From Ignavibacteria bacterium (GTDB lineage Bacteria > Bacteroidota > Ignavibacteria > Kapaibacteriales > UBA2268): 58,023 bases of DNA. Location: positions 1-58,023 of the forward strand of contig JAOADV010000006.1 of the NCBI GenBank assembly GCA_026417135.1, written 5' to 3'. A model generated the notes under the pieces. It ran no database searches and was not told the origin of the DNA. It worked only from the letters and a program-made list of their open reading frames with translations. The position numbers were made by a program, and so were the translations under genes. This document shows positions 1 to 9,600 of this stretch, one piece after another (the stretch's first letter is position 1; every line of letters begins with the position of its first letter).

Positions 1-242
1 GTTTTGAGTCCTTCGGCACGAATATTCCGTAAAACCTCAACTCCATTCAACAAAGGCATAAAAACATCGACAACAGCGATGTCGGGTCGATAGTATACGA
101 TTTTATCGAAAGCCTCCAATCCATTGGAGGCTTCACCGACAACTTCGAACATAGGTTCAGATTGGAGATAATATCTTAGTCCAATTCGAACCAATTCGTG
201 GTCGTCGGCTAAAAAAACGGAATAATTTCGATGAAAATCCAT
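1..242 (-). CDS. Response regulator receiver domain, partial (C-terminus beyond window)
   Basis: The minus-strand frame is open from an ATG at 242-240 to the window edge, about 80 residues. It reads as a CheY-like receiver: an acidic pair in ADDHE near residues 14-18, then a phosphoacceptor Asp in VVDVFMP around residue 59. The opening ADDHELVRIGL resembles the next gene closely, so this is probably a second NarL/FixJ-type regulator; its output domain is not visible. An AAGGAAG ribosome site lies about 7 bases before the ATG. It follows the response regulator at 314-979 on the same strand with a 71-base gap, so co-transcription is likely. No histidine kinase is in view. Confidence 0.85.
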   Translation of the reverse strand, partial: MDFHRNYSVFLADDHELVRIGLRYYLQSEPMFEVVGEASNGLEAFDKIVYYRPDIAVVDVFMPLLNGVEVLRNIRAEGLK

Positions 243-313
243 AAAACAACTTCCTTGTAAAAATGCAAATTAAAAAGCAAGAACGGAATATAACTAAGTA
301 GAAATACTCAAAA

Positions 314-979
314 TTACTTCTTTTGGGAGGTATATAGTATTGAAAACCTTACAAGGCCCGAGGCTGTTTTGATACCCAATTTTTGCATAATGTTAGACCT
401 ATGGTTTTGTACCGTGCGGACGCTAATCCCAAGTATCTCCCCGATTTCTTTGCTTGTTTTACCTAAGGCAATATAATTCAAAATTTCGTGTTCCCGCTTG
501 GTAATCAAAACATTCGTATTATCGGCGGTATAGTCAAGATTTGAAGACCTATTGAGAATATTTAGAATGGATTTAGAAAATACTCTTTCTCCAATTAAAA
601 CACGATAAATTGCATCTATCAAGAATGACGGGGAAACTTCTTTCGATAAGTACCCGTCTGCTTGTGCCGAAAGAGCCCTTTCAATATAACCAATATCCTC
701 GAAAGCTGTAAGGATAAGAACTTGGGTATCGGGGAACTCCGATTTAATAATTGTAGTTGCCTTTATGCCATCCATATTAGGCATACTTATGTCCATCAAA
801 ACAATCATAGGTTTGTAATCTCGGACAAAAGAAACTGCTTCTTTCCCATCGACAGCTTCGCCGACAATCCTAATCCTTTTATCAATAGAAAGAACTTTCC
901 TTAGCCCAGCACGAACAATCTCGTGGTCATCGGCAACTAAGACCGTGATTTCCTTTGGCAATATAGTTTCATCAATCAT
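314..979 (-). CDS. NarL/FixJ family response regulator (receiver + LuxR HTH)
   Basis: About 221 residues. The N-terminal receiver shows VLVADDHE (acidic pocket), LMDISMPNMDG (phosphoacceptor Asp) and a conserved Lys in YLSKEV. The C-terminus is a LuxR-type helix-turn-helix, with TKREHEILNYIALGKTSKEI and SVRTVQNHRSNIMQKLG. It is a cytoplasmic DNA-binding regulator presumably phosphorylated by an unlinked histidine kinase. I chose the ATG at 979-977; an upstream TTG at 991 would add four residues but has no ribosome site. The ATG overlaps the end of the NAD+ synthetase gene by 8 bases, which suggests translational coupling. Target genes are unknown. Confidence 0.93.
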   Translation of the reverse strand: MIDETILPKEITVLVADDHEIVRAGLRKVLSIDKRIRIVGEAVDGKEAVSFVRDYKPMIVLMDISMPNMDGIKATTIIKSEFPDTQVLILTAFEDIGYIERALSAQADGYLSKEVSPSFLIDAIYRVLIGERVFSKSILNILNRSSNLDYTADNTNVLITKREHEILNYIALGKTSKEIGEILGISVRTVQNHRSNIMQKLGIKTASGLVRFSILYTSQKK

Positions 980-2939
980 TTTCAAATCCAATATTTTTCA
1001 ATTCTTCAATCCAAATGGAATAATCGGCATCGCTTGGCATTCGCCAGTTTCCACGTGGAGAAAAGGCAACGGTTCCTACTTTTGGTCCATCGGGCATACA
1101 ACTACGCTTAAATTGATTAGTGAAAAACCGAACATAAAAATTATTCATCCAATGTAAAATGACGTTACTTTCGTATTTATCGTTGAAAGCAATTCTTGCC
1201 ATCTCGAAAATTTTTCTCGGACCAAAACCATATCGGAAAAAGTAAAACATAAAGAAGTCGTTTAAGTCGAACGGTCCGATAATTTCTTCTGTTTTTTGCG
1301 AAATTTCATTATTTTCTGGCGGCAGAAGTTCTGGCGAGACTGGCGTTGCAATAATGTTTTGTAGGAATTTAGACATTTCCCCACTGAAAACTTCGTTTGC
1401 TACCCAATCGATTACATAACGCACAAGAGTCTTTGGCACGCCAGCATTCACATTATACATCGACATATGGTCGGCGTTGTAAGTAGACCAGCCAAGAGCA
1501 ATTTCCGAAAGATTACCAGTTCCAACAACCAATGCATTTAATTTATTTGCTAAATCCATTAAAATTTGCATACGCTCGCGGGCTTGGGCATTTTCGAAAA
1601 CCAAATCATATTTTTCAAAATCCGAACCTATTTCCTTTAAATGCAAACGCACAGACTCTTTAATATCTATTATTCTCGACTCGACCCCGAGAAGGCTTAC
1701 TAAATTCTTTGCATTTTCCAAAGTTATTTGGGAAGTGCCAAAACCGGGTAAAATTACAGCATGAATACCAGACCTCGAAAAGTTCAGCTTATCGAAAGTC
1801 CTTGTAGCAACGAGGAGTGCAAGCGTAGAATCCAACCCGCCAGAAATTCCAATGACAATATCTTTTACCCCGACGTAAAGCAAGCGCCGAGCAAGCCCTG
1901 TCGATTGTATTTCGAATATTTCTTCGCAAACTTCTCGCCGCTTTGTCTCATCTTCGGGTATAAAAGGATATGGTTTAATACCTCGATAAATACTTTCTGG
2001 TTGAATATCATCTATATTAAATGGGACCGATACAACGCGGAAATCGTTCGAGTGAACTTCGGGGAAGGAATCGTTAAAAATTCTTTCTTTAGCGATTAAT
2101 TCTATATCAACATCAGCTATAATATATTCACTTGAAAAAGAAAAACGCTTTGTTTCTCCTAAAAGCTTACCATTTTCAGCAATTATGCAATGTCCAGAAA
2201 AAACTAAATCGGTTGTGGACTCCCAGGGACTACATCCAGCATATACATAGGCGCAATTGCAACGAGCCGATTGTGAAAGAACAAGTTCCCTACGATAATG
2301 CATTTTTCCAATCCATTCGTCGCTGGCACTTAGATTAAAAATAATATTCGCACCAGCCTTTGTTAGTTCAGTGCTAACTGGATGAACAGCCCACAAATCT
2401 TGGCAAATCTCTATGCCAAGAGTTAAATTAGTATTTACTATGTCCTTGAAAACAAGATTATTACCAAATGGAACAATTTTACCAAATAATTCAACTTCTT
2501 TAAAATTAGAAATATTGGAAAACCAACGCCGTTCGTAAAACTCTTGGGTATTTGGTATATATGTTTTATGTACCAAGCCAAGCAAATTACCATCGTTGAT
2601 TAACCCAGCACAGTTAAAGAGCTTACCTTCGAGCGAAAAAGGGAACCCTACAATAATTACAATTGGTTTATTCTTGCTAAAATTGATAATTTTTTCTAAT
2701 CCTAAAATTGTCTTTCGAAGTAATGCAGATTGATAAAATAAATCACCACAAGTATATCCGGTTAAAGAAAGCTCTGGGAAAACGACAAATTGTACATCAT
2801 TTTTCCAAAGCAATTCTATTGTTTCTATAATTTTTTCTGTGTTGAAATCTACATTTCCGACGCGAATTTCTGGGGCAACAGCGGCGACACGCACCCAATT
2901 GTTATCTTTAAACTTTGTCCTAAAAATATTTTTTATCAT
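972..2939 (-). CDS. nadE: Glutamine-dependent NAD+ synthetase
   Basis: About 655 residues in two domains. The N-terminal half is a nitrilase-type glutaminase with the Glu-Lys-Cys triad: Glu in FPELSLTGYTCGDL (about residue 53), Lys in VHKTYIPN (about 123) and Cys in GIEICQDLW (about 178). The C-terminal half is an ATP pyrophosphatase synthetase with the PP-loop GISGGLDST (about residue 365) and NLSEIALGW further on. It amidates nicotinic acid adenine dinucleotide to NAD+ with ammonia channelled from glutamine, in the cytoplasm. Length and order match the glutamine-dependent form. The ATG at 2939 is preferred to a TTG three codons upstream. It lies 14 bases after the GT9 gene and overlaps the regulator downstream. 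Confidence 0.96.
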   Translation of the reverse strand: MIKNIFRTKFKDNNWVRVAAVAPEIRVGNVDFNTEKIIETIELLWKNDVQFVVFPELSLTGYTCGDLFYQSALLRKTILGLEKIINFSKNKPIVIIVGFPFSLEGKLFNCAGLINDGNLLGLVHKTYIPNTQEFYERRWFSNISNFKEVELFGKIVPFGNNLVFKDIVNTNLTLGIEICQDLWAVHPVSTELTKAGANIIFNLSASDEWIGKMHYRRELVLSQSARCNCAYVYAGCSPWESTTDLVFSGHCIIAENGKLLGETKRFSFSSEYIIADVDIELIAKERIFNDSFPEVHSNDFRVVSVPFNIDDIQPESIYRGIKPYPFIPEDETKRREVCEEIFEIQSTGLARRLLYVGVKDIVIGISGGLDSTLALLVATRTFDKLNFSRSGIHAVILPGFGTSQITLENAKNLVSLLGVESRIIDIKESVRLHLKEIGSDFEKYDLVFENAQARERMQILMDLANKLNALVVGTGNLSEIALGWSTYNADHMSMYNVNAGVPKTLVRYVIDWVANEVFSGEMSKFLQNIIATPVSPELLPPENNEISQKTEEIIGPFDLNDFFMFYFFRYGFGPRKIFEMARIAFNDKYESNVILHWMNNFYVRFFTNQFKRSCMPDGPKVGTVAFSPRGNWRMPSDADYSIWIEELKNIGFEND

Positions 2940-2953
2940 ATATTTCAAAGTGA

Positions 2954-4036
2954 TTAATAATTAAATTGATTCTTTATTTCTTGGAACACTTTTGAAGGAA
3001 AAATATAATCCATACAAAAGTATTCGGTATTTGTGCAAGTAGGACTAAAAAAACATTTACAAGGTTTTTCTGGTTCTATAATTAAACCTCGCCCAAAAAG
3101 TTCAAATTCACAACGATTGAATATATTATTGAAAAGAATAACCTTTTTCTTTAAACCAATGGCAATATGTAGAGCCATTGTTACAGCAGTAACTACCAAA
3201 TCACATTGGTTAACTAAAGAGATAAAGGTTTTTAAATCGAAAAAACCTGGATAGTATGCCCCAGTAATTTTCGAAATACGAAGATTTTTTTCATTTTCAC
3301 TTTCCCCACCCAAAAGCAAAGGGAAATAATTATTATCTTGCAATAATTTGACTAACTCTATCCAGTTATGTTCGGGCCAGAGCCTCGAAACCCATCTACC
3401 TCCGCATCCAACGTTCAATCCAATGATTGGAGCACCATTATTAGGTATATTCCAACGAATAGAGTTATCGGTTTCAAGGATATATTCTTCTCCGTTATAC
3501 TTCCAACCAACAATTTCAAAAATTTCTTCGAGATAGGACTTTTTATTTTCCTTATTAACACTGTCGAAAAGTCCAGTTAAAAACTTGTGGAAACTCAACT
3601 CATTCACGGGCGAAGGCTTTCCATTTTCCAAGGTAAAGCCGTATTTTTCCTTTGCCCTTAACGATTTTGACAAAGCACAAGCATTTAAGTCTTTATCCAA
3701 ATTAATAACTTTATAAAACTCAGTTTGTTGCAATAGTAATATCGAATCCAAATTAAAAGGGAGAACTTTATCGACAATCGAAGGAATAATTTCGGGAGTA
3801 TAAGTTAACCACCAAACAGCACTTTTGGGATGTTCTTCGAAAATTCTATGGAGTAAAGGCGTAGTTCGAATAACATCCCCAATTGCTCCAAGTTTTATAA
3901 TTAAAATTATATTTTCACGAGGTATGTAAAAATTACAGTCTGAACATACAACACCAAACTTTTTATGAGGAGTACAAGGCACATCGCCGCGGAAAAACTT
4001 ACAATCGGATTTTATCGAATATTTCTTACGGAGCAT
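2954..4036 (-). CDS. GT9-family glycosyltransferase (heptosyltransferase-like) with Cys clusters
   Basis: About 360 residues resembling glycosyltransferase family 9 (LPS heptosyltransferases). It has the N-terminal nucleotide-sugar fold signature IIKLGAIGDVIRTTPLL and the C-domain GLNVGCGGRWVSRLWPEHNW. An N-terminal segment carries four cysteines spaced C-x8-C-x9-C-x2-C, and another four lie near the C-terminus (C-x-C-x5-C-x6-C). The ATG at 4036 follows the upstream stop by one base, so it is preferred to the TTG at 4066. Acceptor and sugar are unknown. Its place beside a GT2 enzyme and an outer-membrane barrel suggests envelope glycan or lipid glycosylation. The paired Cys clusters might bind metal or pair as disulfides; that is inference. 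Confidence 0.85.
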   Translation of the reverse strand: MLRKKYSIKSDCKFFRGDVPCTPHKKFGVVCSDCNFYIPRENIILIIKLGAIGDVIRTTPLLHRIFEEHPKSAVWWLTYTPEIIPSIVDKVLPFNLDSILLLQQTEFYKVINLDKDLNACALSKSLRAKEKYGFTLENGKPSPVNELSFHKFLTGLFDSVNKENKKSYLEEIFEIVGWKYNGEEYILETDNSIRWNIPNNGAPIIGLNVGCGGRWVSRLWPEHNWIELVKLLQDNNYFPLLLGGESENEKNLRISKITGAYYPGFFDLKTFISLVNQCDLVVTAVTMALHIAIGLKKKVILFNNIFNRCEFELFGRGLIIEPEKPCKCFFSPTCTNTEYFCMDYIFPSKVFQEIKNQFNY

Positions 4037-4037
4037 A

Positions 4038-4760
4038 TCAAAACTTGTAATATACCCCAACAGCAAGTTGAAAATTATAAACTGGATTTTCAGCCTTTTC
4101 GTAATCCGACGAAGGTGTCAAAAGTTCACCCCGTTTATGATTTCTTCCAACAAGGTTCAAATAACCTACACCCAAGTGAAGATTGACATACCAAGGATGG
4201 ACTACTTCGCCCAGAAAGCCAAATTTAAAACGGCTTCCCAAACGAAAAGCTGCATTTTTATGGGAAACATTCCTTACAACCGTCGAATCGTAAGCTTCGT
4301 AATCAATGCGAACACTATAGTTACTTTTTCCTACAAAATTCGCCATTAAGTCCAACTCAGAATAGGCTCTGACATTCGCAAATGGTAATTTGAATAGGAA
4401 ATATCTGAAACCAGCAACAAAAGACGAAACATCTATAAAATGACGAAGATACAAGGTAACACGAGGTGAATATGGAACTCGATGGTAGGCACGATAAAAT
4501 ACCAAGTCCACACCAATCGGAACTTCGAAGTTTAAGTGGTCGAATTTCCAGACAGCATTCAAAGCAAATCCATTTTGAAAACCAAAAAAACCACCCCCAA
4601 TTGCATCCTTTTTTTCGGGCTTTATAAATACAGAAGTAATACTTTCATTTCCAAAAACACTTGTTGGACTTATTGAAAATTCAAGTGCCAAATCCTTAAA
4701 CTGAGCAAAATTTGTTAATGAAAAAAAGAAAAAGAAAATAAAGACATAAAATTTTATCAT
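4038..4760 (-). CDS. Predicted outer-membrane beta-barrel protein, function unknown
   Basis: 240 residues. It opens with a signal peptide (hydrophobic run of Phe, Ile and Leu ending in FAQ). The rest alternates polar and aromatic/hydrophobic residues in short strands, with many Tyr, Phe and Gly, and ends with YYKF. A terminal Phe is typical of outer-membrane barrel proteins recognised by BamA. I do not recognise a family. It sits between GT2 and GT9 glycosyltransferase genes with short gaps and is probably in their operon, so an envelope role is likely. The ATG at 4760 begins the signal peptide. Confidence 0.7.
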   Translation of the reverse strand: MIKFYVFIFFFFFSLTNFAQFKDLALEFSISPTSVFGNESITSVFIKPEKKDAIGGGFFGFQNGFALNAVWKFDHLNFEVPIGVDLVFYRAYHRVPYSPRVTLYLRHFIDVSSFVAGFRYFLFKLPFANVRAYSELDLMANFVGKSNYSVRIDYEAYDSTVVRNVSHKNAAFRLGSRFKFGFLGEVVHPWYVNLHLGVGYLNLVGRNHKRGELLTPSSDYEKAENPVYNFQLAVGVYYKF

Positions 4761-4768
4761 AAAAACTC

Positions 4769-5797
4769 CTAAAATTTTTCTCGAATGTTGTAATTAATTC
4801 TTTCGGCAAGGGATTTTATGTTCATTTCGCCTAACAACCCAATTGATATTAACTGTGCACCAAATATAATCAATGTAATTCCAAAAAGCAAAAGAGGACG
4901 ATTAGTTAGGTAAGTTTTTCCAAGCAGCCACTCTATGAACAAATAAAGATTGACAGCAAATCCAAAAAACGAGATGAGCACTCCAATAAACCCAAAGAAA
5001 TGGAGTGGCCTTTGCATAAAACGAGTTGTAATCATAACCGTTAGCAAGTCTAAAAAACCTTTGACGAAGCGGCCAGCCCCAAATTTTGTTTTGCCATACT
5101 TTCTCGGGTGGTGCCTCACTGGAACTTCTGTAACTCTAAATCCATCCCAATAAGCAAGAACGGGGATATAACGGTGCATTTCTCCGTATACTTTCAATCG
5201 CCTAACAACAACATTGCGGTAAGCTTTCAATCCACAATTGAAATCGTGTAATCTAATACCACTCACAATTGAAGTAACAAGATTAAACAATTTCGAAGGT
5301 AGAATTTTTGTTATCGGGTCGTTTCGTTTCTTTTTCCAACCAGAGACCAAATCGTATCCCTCATTCAATTTCTTTATTAAGTTAGGTATTTCTTCTGGGT
5401 CATCTTGTAAATCGGCATCCATAGTGATAACATATTTTCCTTTCGCTGCGGCGAAACCAACTTGTAAAGCCGATGATTTACCATAATTCCTTCGAAAACT
5501 TATACAATGAAAGCGTTGATTTTTGTTGTGTAATTCTTTAATCTTTTCTAATGATGCATCGGTCGAGCCATCGTCAACAAAAATTACTTCGTATCTATTT
5601 TTAGCAATTCTATTCAAGACACTTTCAATTGAGTTAGCAAGCTCCTTAATTGATTGTTCTTCGTTGTAAAGTGGGACAACAACACTAATTAAAATATCGC
5701 CCGAACCAGAACTCTTAGGTTGCAATTTTTGTTGAGACGCTCTATGTTTTGCTTCTCGATAGTTTTCACTCAATTTTGATTTGGCGTTTTCTTTCAT
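4769..5797 (-). CDS. GT2-family glycosyltransferase, DPM1/ArnC-like, with C-terminal membrane segments
   Basis: 342 residues. The GT-A domain shows VVVPLYNEEQSI (donor site), FVDDGSTD and the metal-binding DADLQDDPEEIP. A basic loop, VRHHPRKYGKTKFGAGRF, is typical of polyprenyl-phosphate glycosyltransferases. Two hydrophobic segments follow at about residues 262-285 and 297-322. Such enzymes load a sugar from a nucleotide donor onto undecaprenyl phosphate at the inner face of the cytoplasmic membrane. The first 30 residues, rich in Lys and Ser, are unusual and precede the conserved fold. It is spaced 8-12 bases from its neighbours in a run of envelope genes. Confidence 0.92.
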   Translation of the reverse strand: MKENAKSKLSENYREAKHRASQQKLQPKSSGSGDILISVVVPLYNEEQSIKELANSIESVLNRIAKNRYEVIFVDDGSTDASLEKIKELHNKNQRFHCISFRRNYGKSSALQVGFAAAKGKYVITMDADLQDDPEEIPNLIKKLNEGYDLVSGWKKKRNDPITKILPSKLFNLVTSIVSGIRLHDFNCGLKAYRNVVVRRLKVYGEMHRYIPVLAYWDGFRVTEVPVRHHPRKYGKTKFGAGRFVKGFLDLLTVMITTRFMQRPLHFFGFIGVLISFFGFAVNLYLFIEWLLGKTYLTNRPLLLFGITLIIFGAQLISIGLLGEMNIKSLAERINYNIREKF

Positions 5798-5808
5798 AAC
5801 AAAATTAA

Positions 5809-6588
5809 CTAAAAAATCAATAACTTATCGATAACTCTCGAACCATCCTTTAAATTAATTACATAAAAATACAAACCCTTCGAAAGAGCTGGAAAAGAAA
5901 TAAAAGATAAATTCTCCCTTAAAAACTCTTCGAAAACAAGATTACCCAAAGAATCAAATATCTGTAAATGTAGTTCCGAAGAATTTGGATTATAAATGTA
6001 TAAATATTTCTCTTCCGATAAATAATTGACCGAAGGGATTAATTCATCCGATTGATTATCGACATTTAAGTTTAGCCTCAAAAGAATTTTAATTTCGAAA
6101 CGGAAATGAGTTACAAATTCATTAGAAATGACAGCGAAATTCGTTTGGCGCATATCTACATCAAGAATATATGGCTCGGTGATTCTGGCATAAACAAATT
6201 CCTCTTTAAGTATGGGCCAACTAAGGCTCAGCCGAATTCCGCTTTCGCGAAACACCCACATATTAAATTTAATAGTATCTTTAACATCCGTAGGAAAAGG
6301 TCGTAAATCTAAGTAGGAAAGGACATTTCCTTCGCGTGAGCTATCGTAGAAAACTAAAAAGCCATAAATTTTGTATCCACTTGGAGGCAAAAAAGGTGGT
6401 AAATCTAATTCTCCTAAGCCAGTATCTAACCCATTTGTAGCATTCTTGTGAAAGCCTAAAACAAGTTTATCGAAAACAAGAGTATCATTACCAATTACTT
6501 TCATTCGAAATCGTAGTGTTTCTTGGAGAAACAAGCAGTTTTGGTTGGTAAAGAAAAATAATAAAAGAACAAATATCAATCTTAACAT
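5809..6588 (-). CDS. Small secreted protein with T9SS-type C-terminal domain
   Basis: 259 residues. A signal peptide (hydrophobic residues about 2-20) is followed by a beta-rich domain of no recognised family. The last 60 residues resemble a type A sorting domain: LHLQIFDSLGNLVFEEFL, then LSKGLYFYVINLKDG and a basic end. It lacks the usual PNP at the start of that domain, so it is a divergent example. A strong ribosome site, AAGGAGG at 6596-6602, fixes the ATG at 6588. A terminator separates it from the large T9SS cluster upstream, so it probably has its own promoter or depends on read-through. It may start the glycosyltransferase operon that follows. Confidence 0.75.
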   Translation of the reverse strand: MLRLIFVLLLFFFTNQNCLFLQETLRFRMKVIGNDTLVFDKLVLGFHKNATNGLDTGLGELDLPPFLPPSGYKIYGFLVFYDSSREGNVLSYLDLRPFPTDVKDTIKFNMWVFRESGIRLSLSWPILKEEFVYARITEPYILDVDMRQTNFAVISNEFVTHFRFEIKILLRLNLNVDNQSDELIPSVNYLSEEKYLYIYNPNSSELHLQIFDSLGNLVFEEFLRENLSFISFPALSKGLYFYVINLKDGSRVIDKLLIF

Positions 6589-6595
6589 AAGTTAA

Positions 6596-6602
6596 CCTCC
6601 TT
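6596..6602 (-). promoter_or_regulatory. Strong Shine-Dalgarno site AAGGAGG
   Basis: AAGGAGG on the minus strand, 7 bases before the ATG at 6588. It fixes the start of the small T9SS cargo gene. Confidence 0.75.
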
Positions 6603-6603
6603 A

Positions 6604-6644
6604 AATAAAAAAAGAATGGGCAACATAAAGAATGTTGCCCATTC
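6604..6644 (-). terminator. Rho-independent terminator after the T9SS cluster
   Basis: A perfect 12-bp stem, GAATGGGCAACA at 6614-6625 with its complement at 6633-6644, encloses a 7-base loop. On the minus strand it is followed by a run of seven T (complement of 6607-6613). It lies 24 bases after the stop of the 1,048-residue cargo gene and ends the cluster's transcript. Confidence 0.92.
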
Positions 6645-6667
6645 CGAAGGTTTAAGGTTTGAAACTT

Positions 6668-9600
6668 CTACTTTATAATGTTCAAAACAACAAACTTCGA
6701 TGTATTTCCGACTTTCATTTTGCATAGGTATTGACCACTTGCAAATTCATCTGCATTGATTGTCAATGAATAATCGCCAGCTCTTGTAAATCCGTTCACT
6801 AAGGTTTTGACTTCCTTACCAAAAACATCAACCAAAGTAATTTGAACATCGGAATCTTGCTTCAATGTATATCGCAAAACAGAAGACGAAACAACTGGAT
6901 TCGGGGTAACAAGAAGTTCCGACTCGGAAGCGAGATTAGAAACAAGAACTCGGATTGTGTTGCTGGCAGATGGAATGATGAGTGTATTACTACTGGGAGA
7001 AATAGTCCCAAGAACAGAACCAGTAACCGCATCGACAAATGTATATTCATTAGATGGGTCGCTGATACTAATAGATATTGGGAATGTTACTCCCGATAAC
7101 ACAAAAGTAGGAGCAAGGCTTGTTTCCATAAGGGAGTTGTTTGTAAAGCGTATATCGAAGATTTCAGAAATTGGTAATGGCGGCAATTCGAACATGGACG
7201 GTTCAGCTTCAGTATTAAACGCAAGGTACAATGTTTTACTATTTTGTGCGTTGTCCGAAATCTCCATTTTAACGCTTTGTTCTTTCATTAAATCCCTTAT
7301 GCTTGGTGCATCATTGGTGATTGCTTTTTCGCTGCGAGCCAAAAGCAATAAATAACCATGGGCATCAGATTTAATCCAATAGCCCAAACCCGGACGCAAC
7401 TCGGAAACTTCTTCGTAACCGCGATTAGTTTTGTAGGACCAAACCCCGTTTCGTCGAACTTCAACTGGGTTAGGCGATTCAAGACCAAAACTTGAGAACG
7501 CAATGTTTCGAATGGATAGAGGAGTCGAGACACAACCAATTGTATTCCAACCCGGATAAATCTTGACTGAATCTCCAGAAAAGACCGAAATTTCTGGGAT
7601 AAAGGAGCCAGCAAATTTTCTATCGACTCTGTCGCTATATTTTACAAAATATCCAACTCCAACCCTCAGCAATTCATCAAATTGATACTGATTTTGGGAC
7701 CAGAAAAACGGTTTATTAATAGCATTCGGATAAACCACATCCCATTCGTTATTGATTGGACGAACTGGTAACGAAAGGAAATTCCATCCTTTCTTGATTA
7801 TTGGCTGGCCGAATTCATCAACATAGTCGATAACTCTTGCTGGGGTATATTCAATTAAGAAAGAGCGTACTCTTGGGTCGTCAATCGTATAAGAGAACAT
7901 TGTACCACCGACGATTGTTGCTCGTCGCATATTAACAGCGGGGAAAAGCTGACCGTTAGCAGTATCGCGTAGGAATAGATTTGCACCATCGGGGAAATCG
8001 CGGATATCCCAGTAAATAACTATTGGGTAATAGGACGGGTCTTCTGCTTTAAATCTTACCAAGAAAATATGCGATTGCATAGTATCGTGCATATTACGAA
8101 TATCGCGAGAAATACACCATTTAGGTGTTCCATCTGCATTGTCGTCGTCTGGGCTAAAATTACCAAATCCGTTCGCCACTTCTAATTTAACATTTTGAGG
8201 TGCATTTGGAGGTGGGAAAAATCGAGCCCCAAACTCATTATCTGGCATTGGGTAATCGAATGCATATTCTCCAAATAAAGTATCAACTCCAATTGTAGCG
8301 CGATGCCCAGTTCCAAAAATTAATTTAACAGGATTGCCAAAGCCAACTCGAGGAACAATTGTCAAATTAATTCCAGCAGCTTTGCTCGATTCAAACCACT
8401 CAATTGGATTACGGAAATAAATGAACGTTACTTTCACCCTTACTGGGGAAATTAAAGCTGAATGAGATTTGAAAGTAATGTAGCCAACATAAATACCTGT
8501 AGGTTCAGGACCTGGGTTTTGAATAGCTGTCGGGTCGCACTGAATTTCGATATGAACTTCGGGGTCTGAGTCAATTCTACGACCCCAAATTGGAGTACCA
8601 ATTATTTCACCTAAGATACCATTATCAATGAATGGAATGAAACCTTTTCGTGTTCGCATTGGAAATGGAGTTTTTGCACGTGCTCCAGGAGGTACCCAAG
8701 TTCTCACAAACAACCAGGGCTCACTCGTCTCCACCTCAATGTCAAGTAATCTTGAAGTTGGAACTTGGTTCCAAAGCCGGAAACTTCGTTTTCCCCAAGG
8801 CAATGGAGTGGGAGCAGCAGAATCTATTGTAATAGGGTCTCGCAATTCATACAAAGAGCCATCGTCGGAAATAGGAGCTATTTGTGGAACCAATCCGATT
8901 GCCCTTTCAAGGATAAATCCAAATTGTGGGACTTGGTCACTTATTCTTAAGAAAACAACACCGGGATAATGTGGTTCGGTATTCCACACTGGTGGAAAAG
9001 GTTCATTATTTACGCCTGCTAACCCAGCAAACTTATCTGGGTCAGGAAAATCTCGATAAACGTCGCGCCCTTTCCAGGTAGGTCTATATTTTGCAAATGG
9101 AGCCTCTTTTCTAACATTCAAATCATTATACATTATTGTATCTGTTCCAATTATGAGTGGAGTATTACCAGCAAGCCCAATGGGTTCACCTGCTCTTGGA
9201 ACTAATACGAAACGAATATACAAGAACACCTTGAAATCATTCGAGGGAGGTAATGGTTTTGTCGAAACACCTGTAATCTTTATAGCGCGCCCTTTCGAGT
9301 AGTCGGCATATGGAGTTAAAGGATTTAAAAATTTTCTATATGTTGTATCCCTTTCATCCATCCAAGAAATACTGAAGTCTTTCGCCAAGGTATGATACTT
9401 ATACCTTTCGTCATTAAAGTAATCCAATTCTCGTGAACCAAAAGTTTGTACTCCAACAGCTCGAATTGCGGAAGAGTCGTACAGCACTTTAAAACTGAAA
9501 CTTTTTATTGGGTCGGCAATGTAAATATCCTTGGTTTCTTCTCTTGTATACCAACCATTTTCGATAAAAACAGGAACTAAAAACTCTCTTGGCTTATTTG

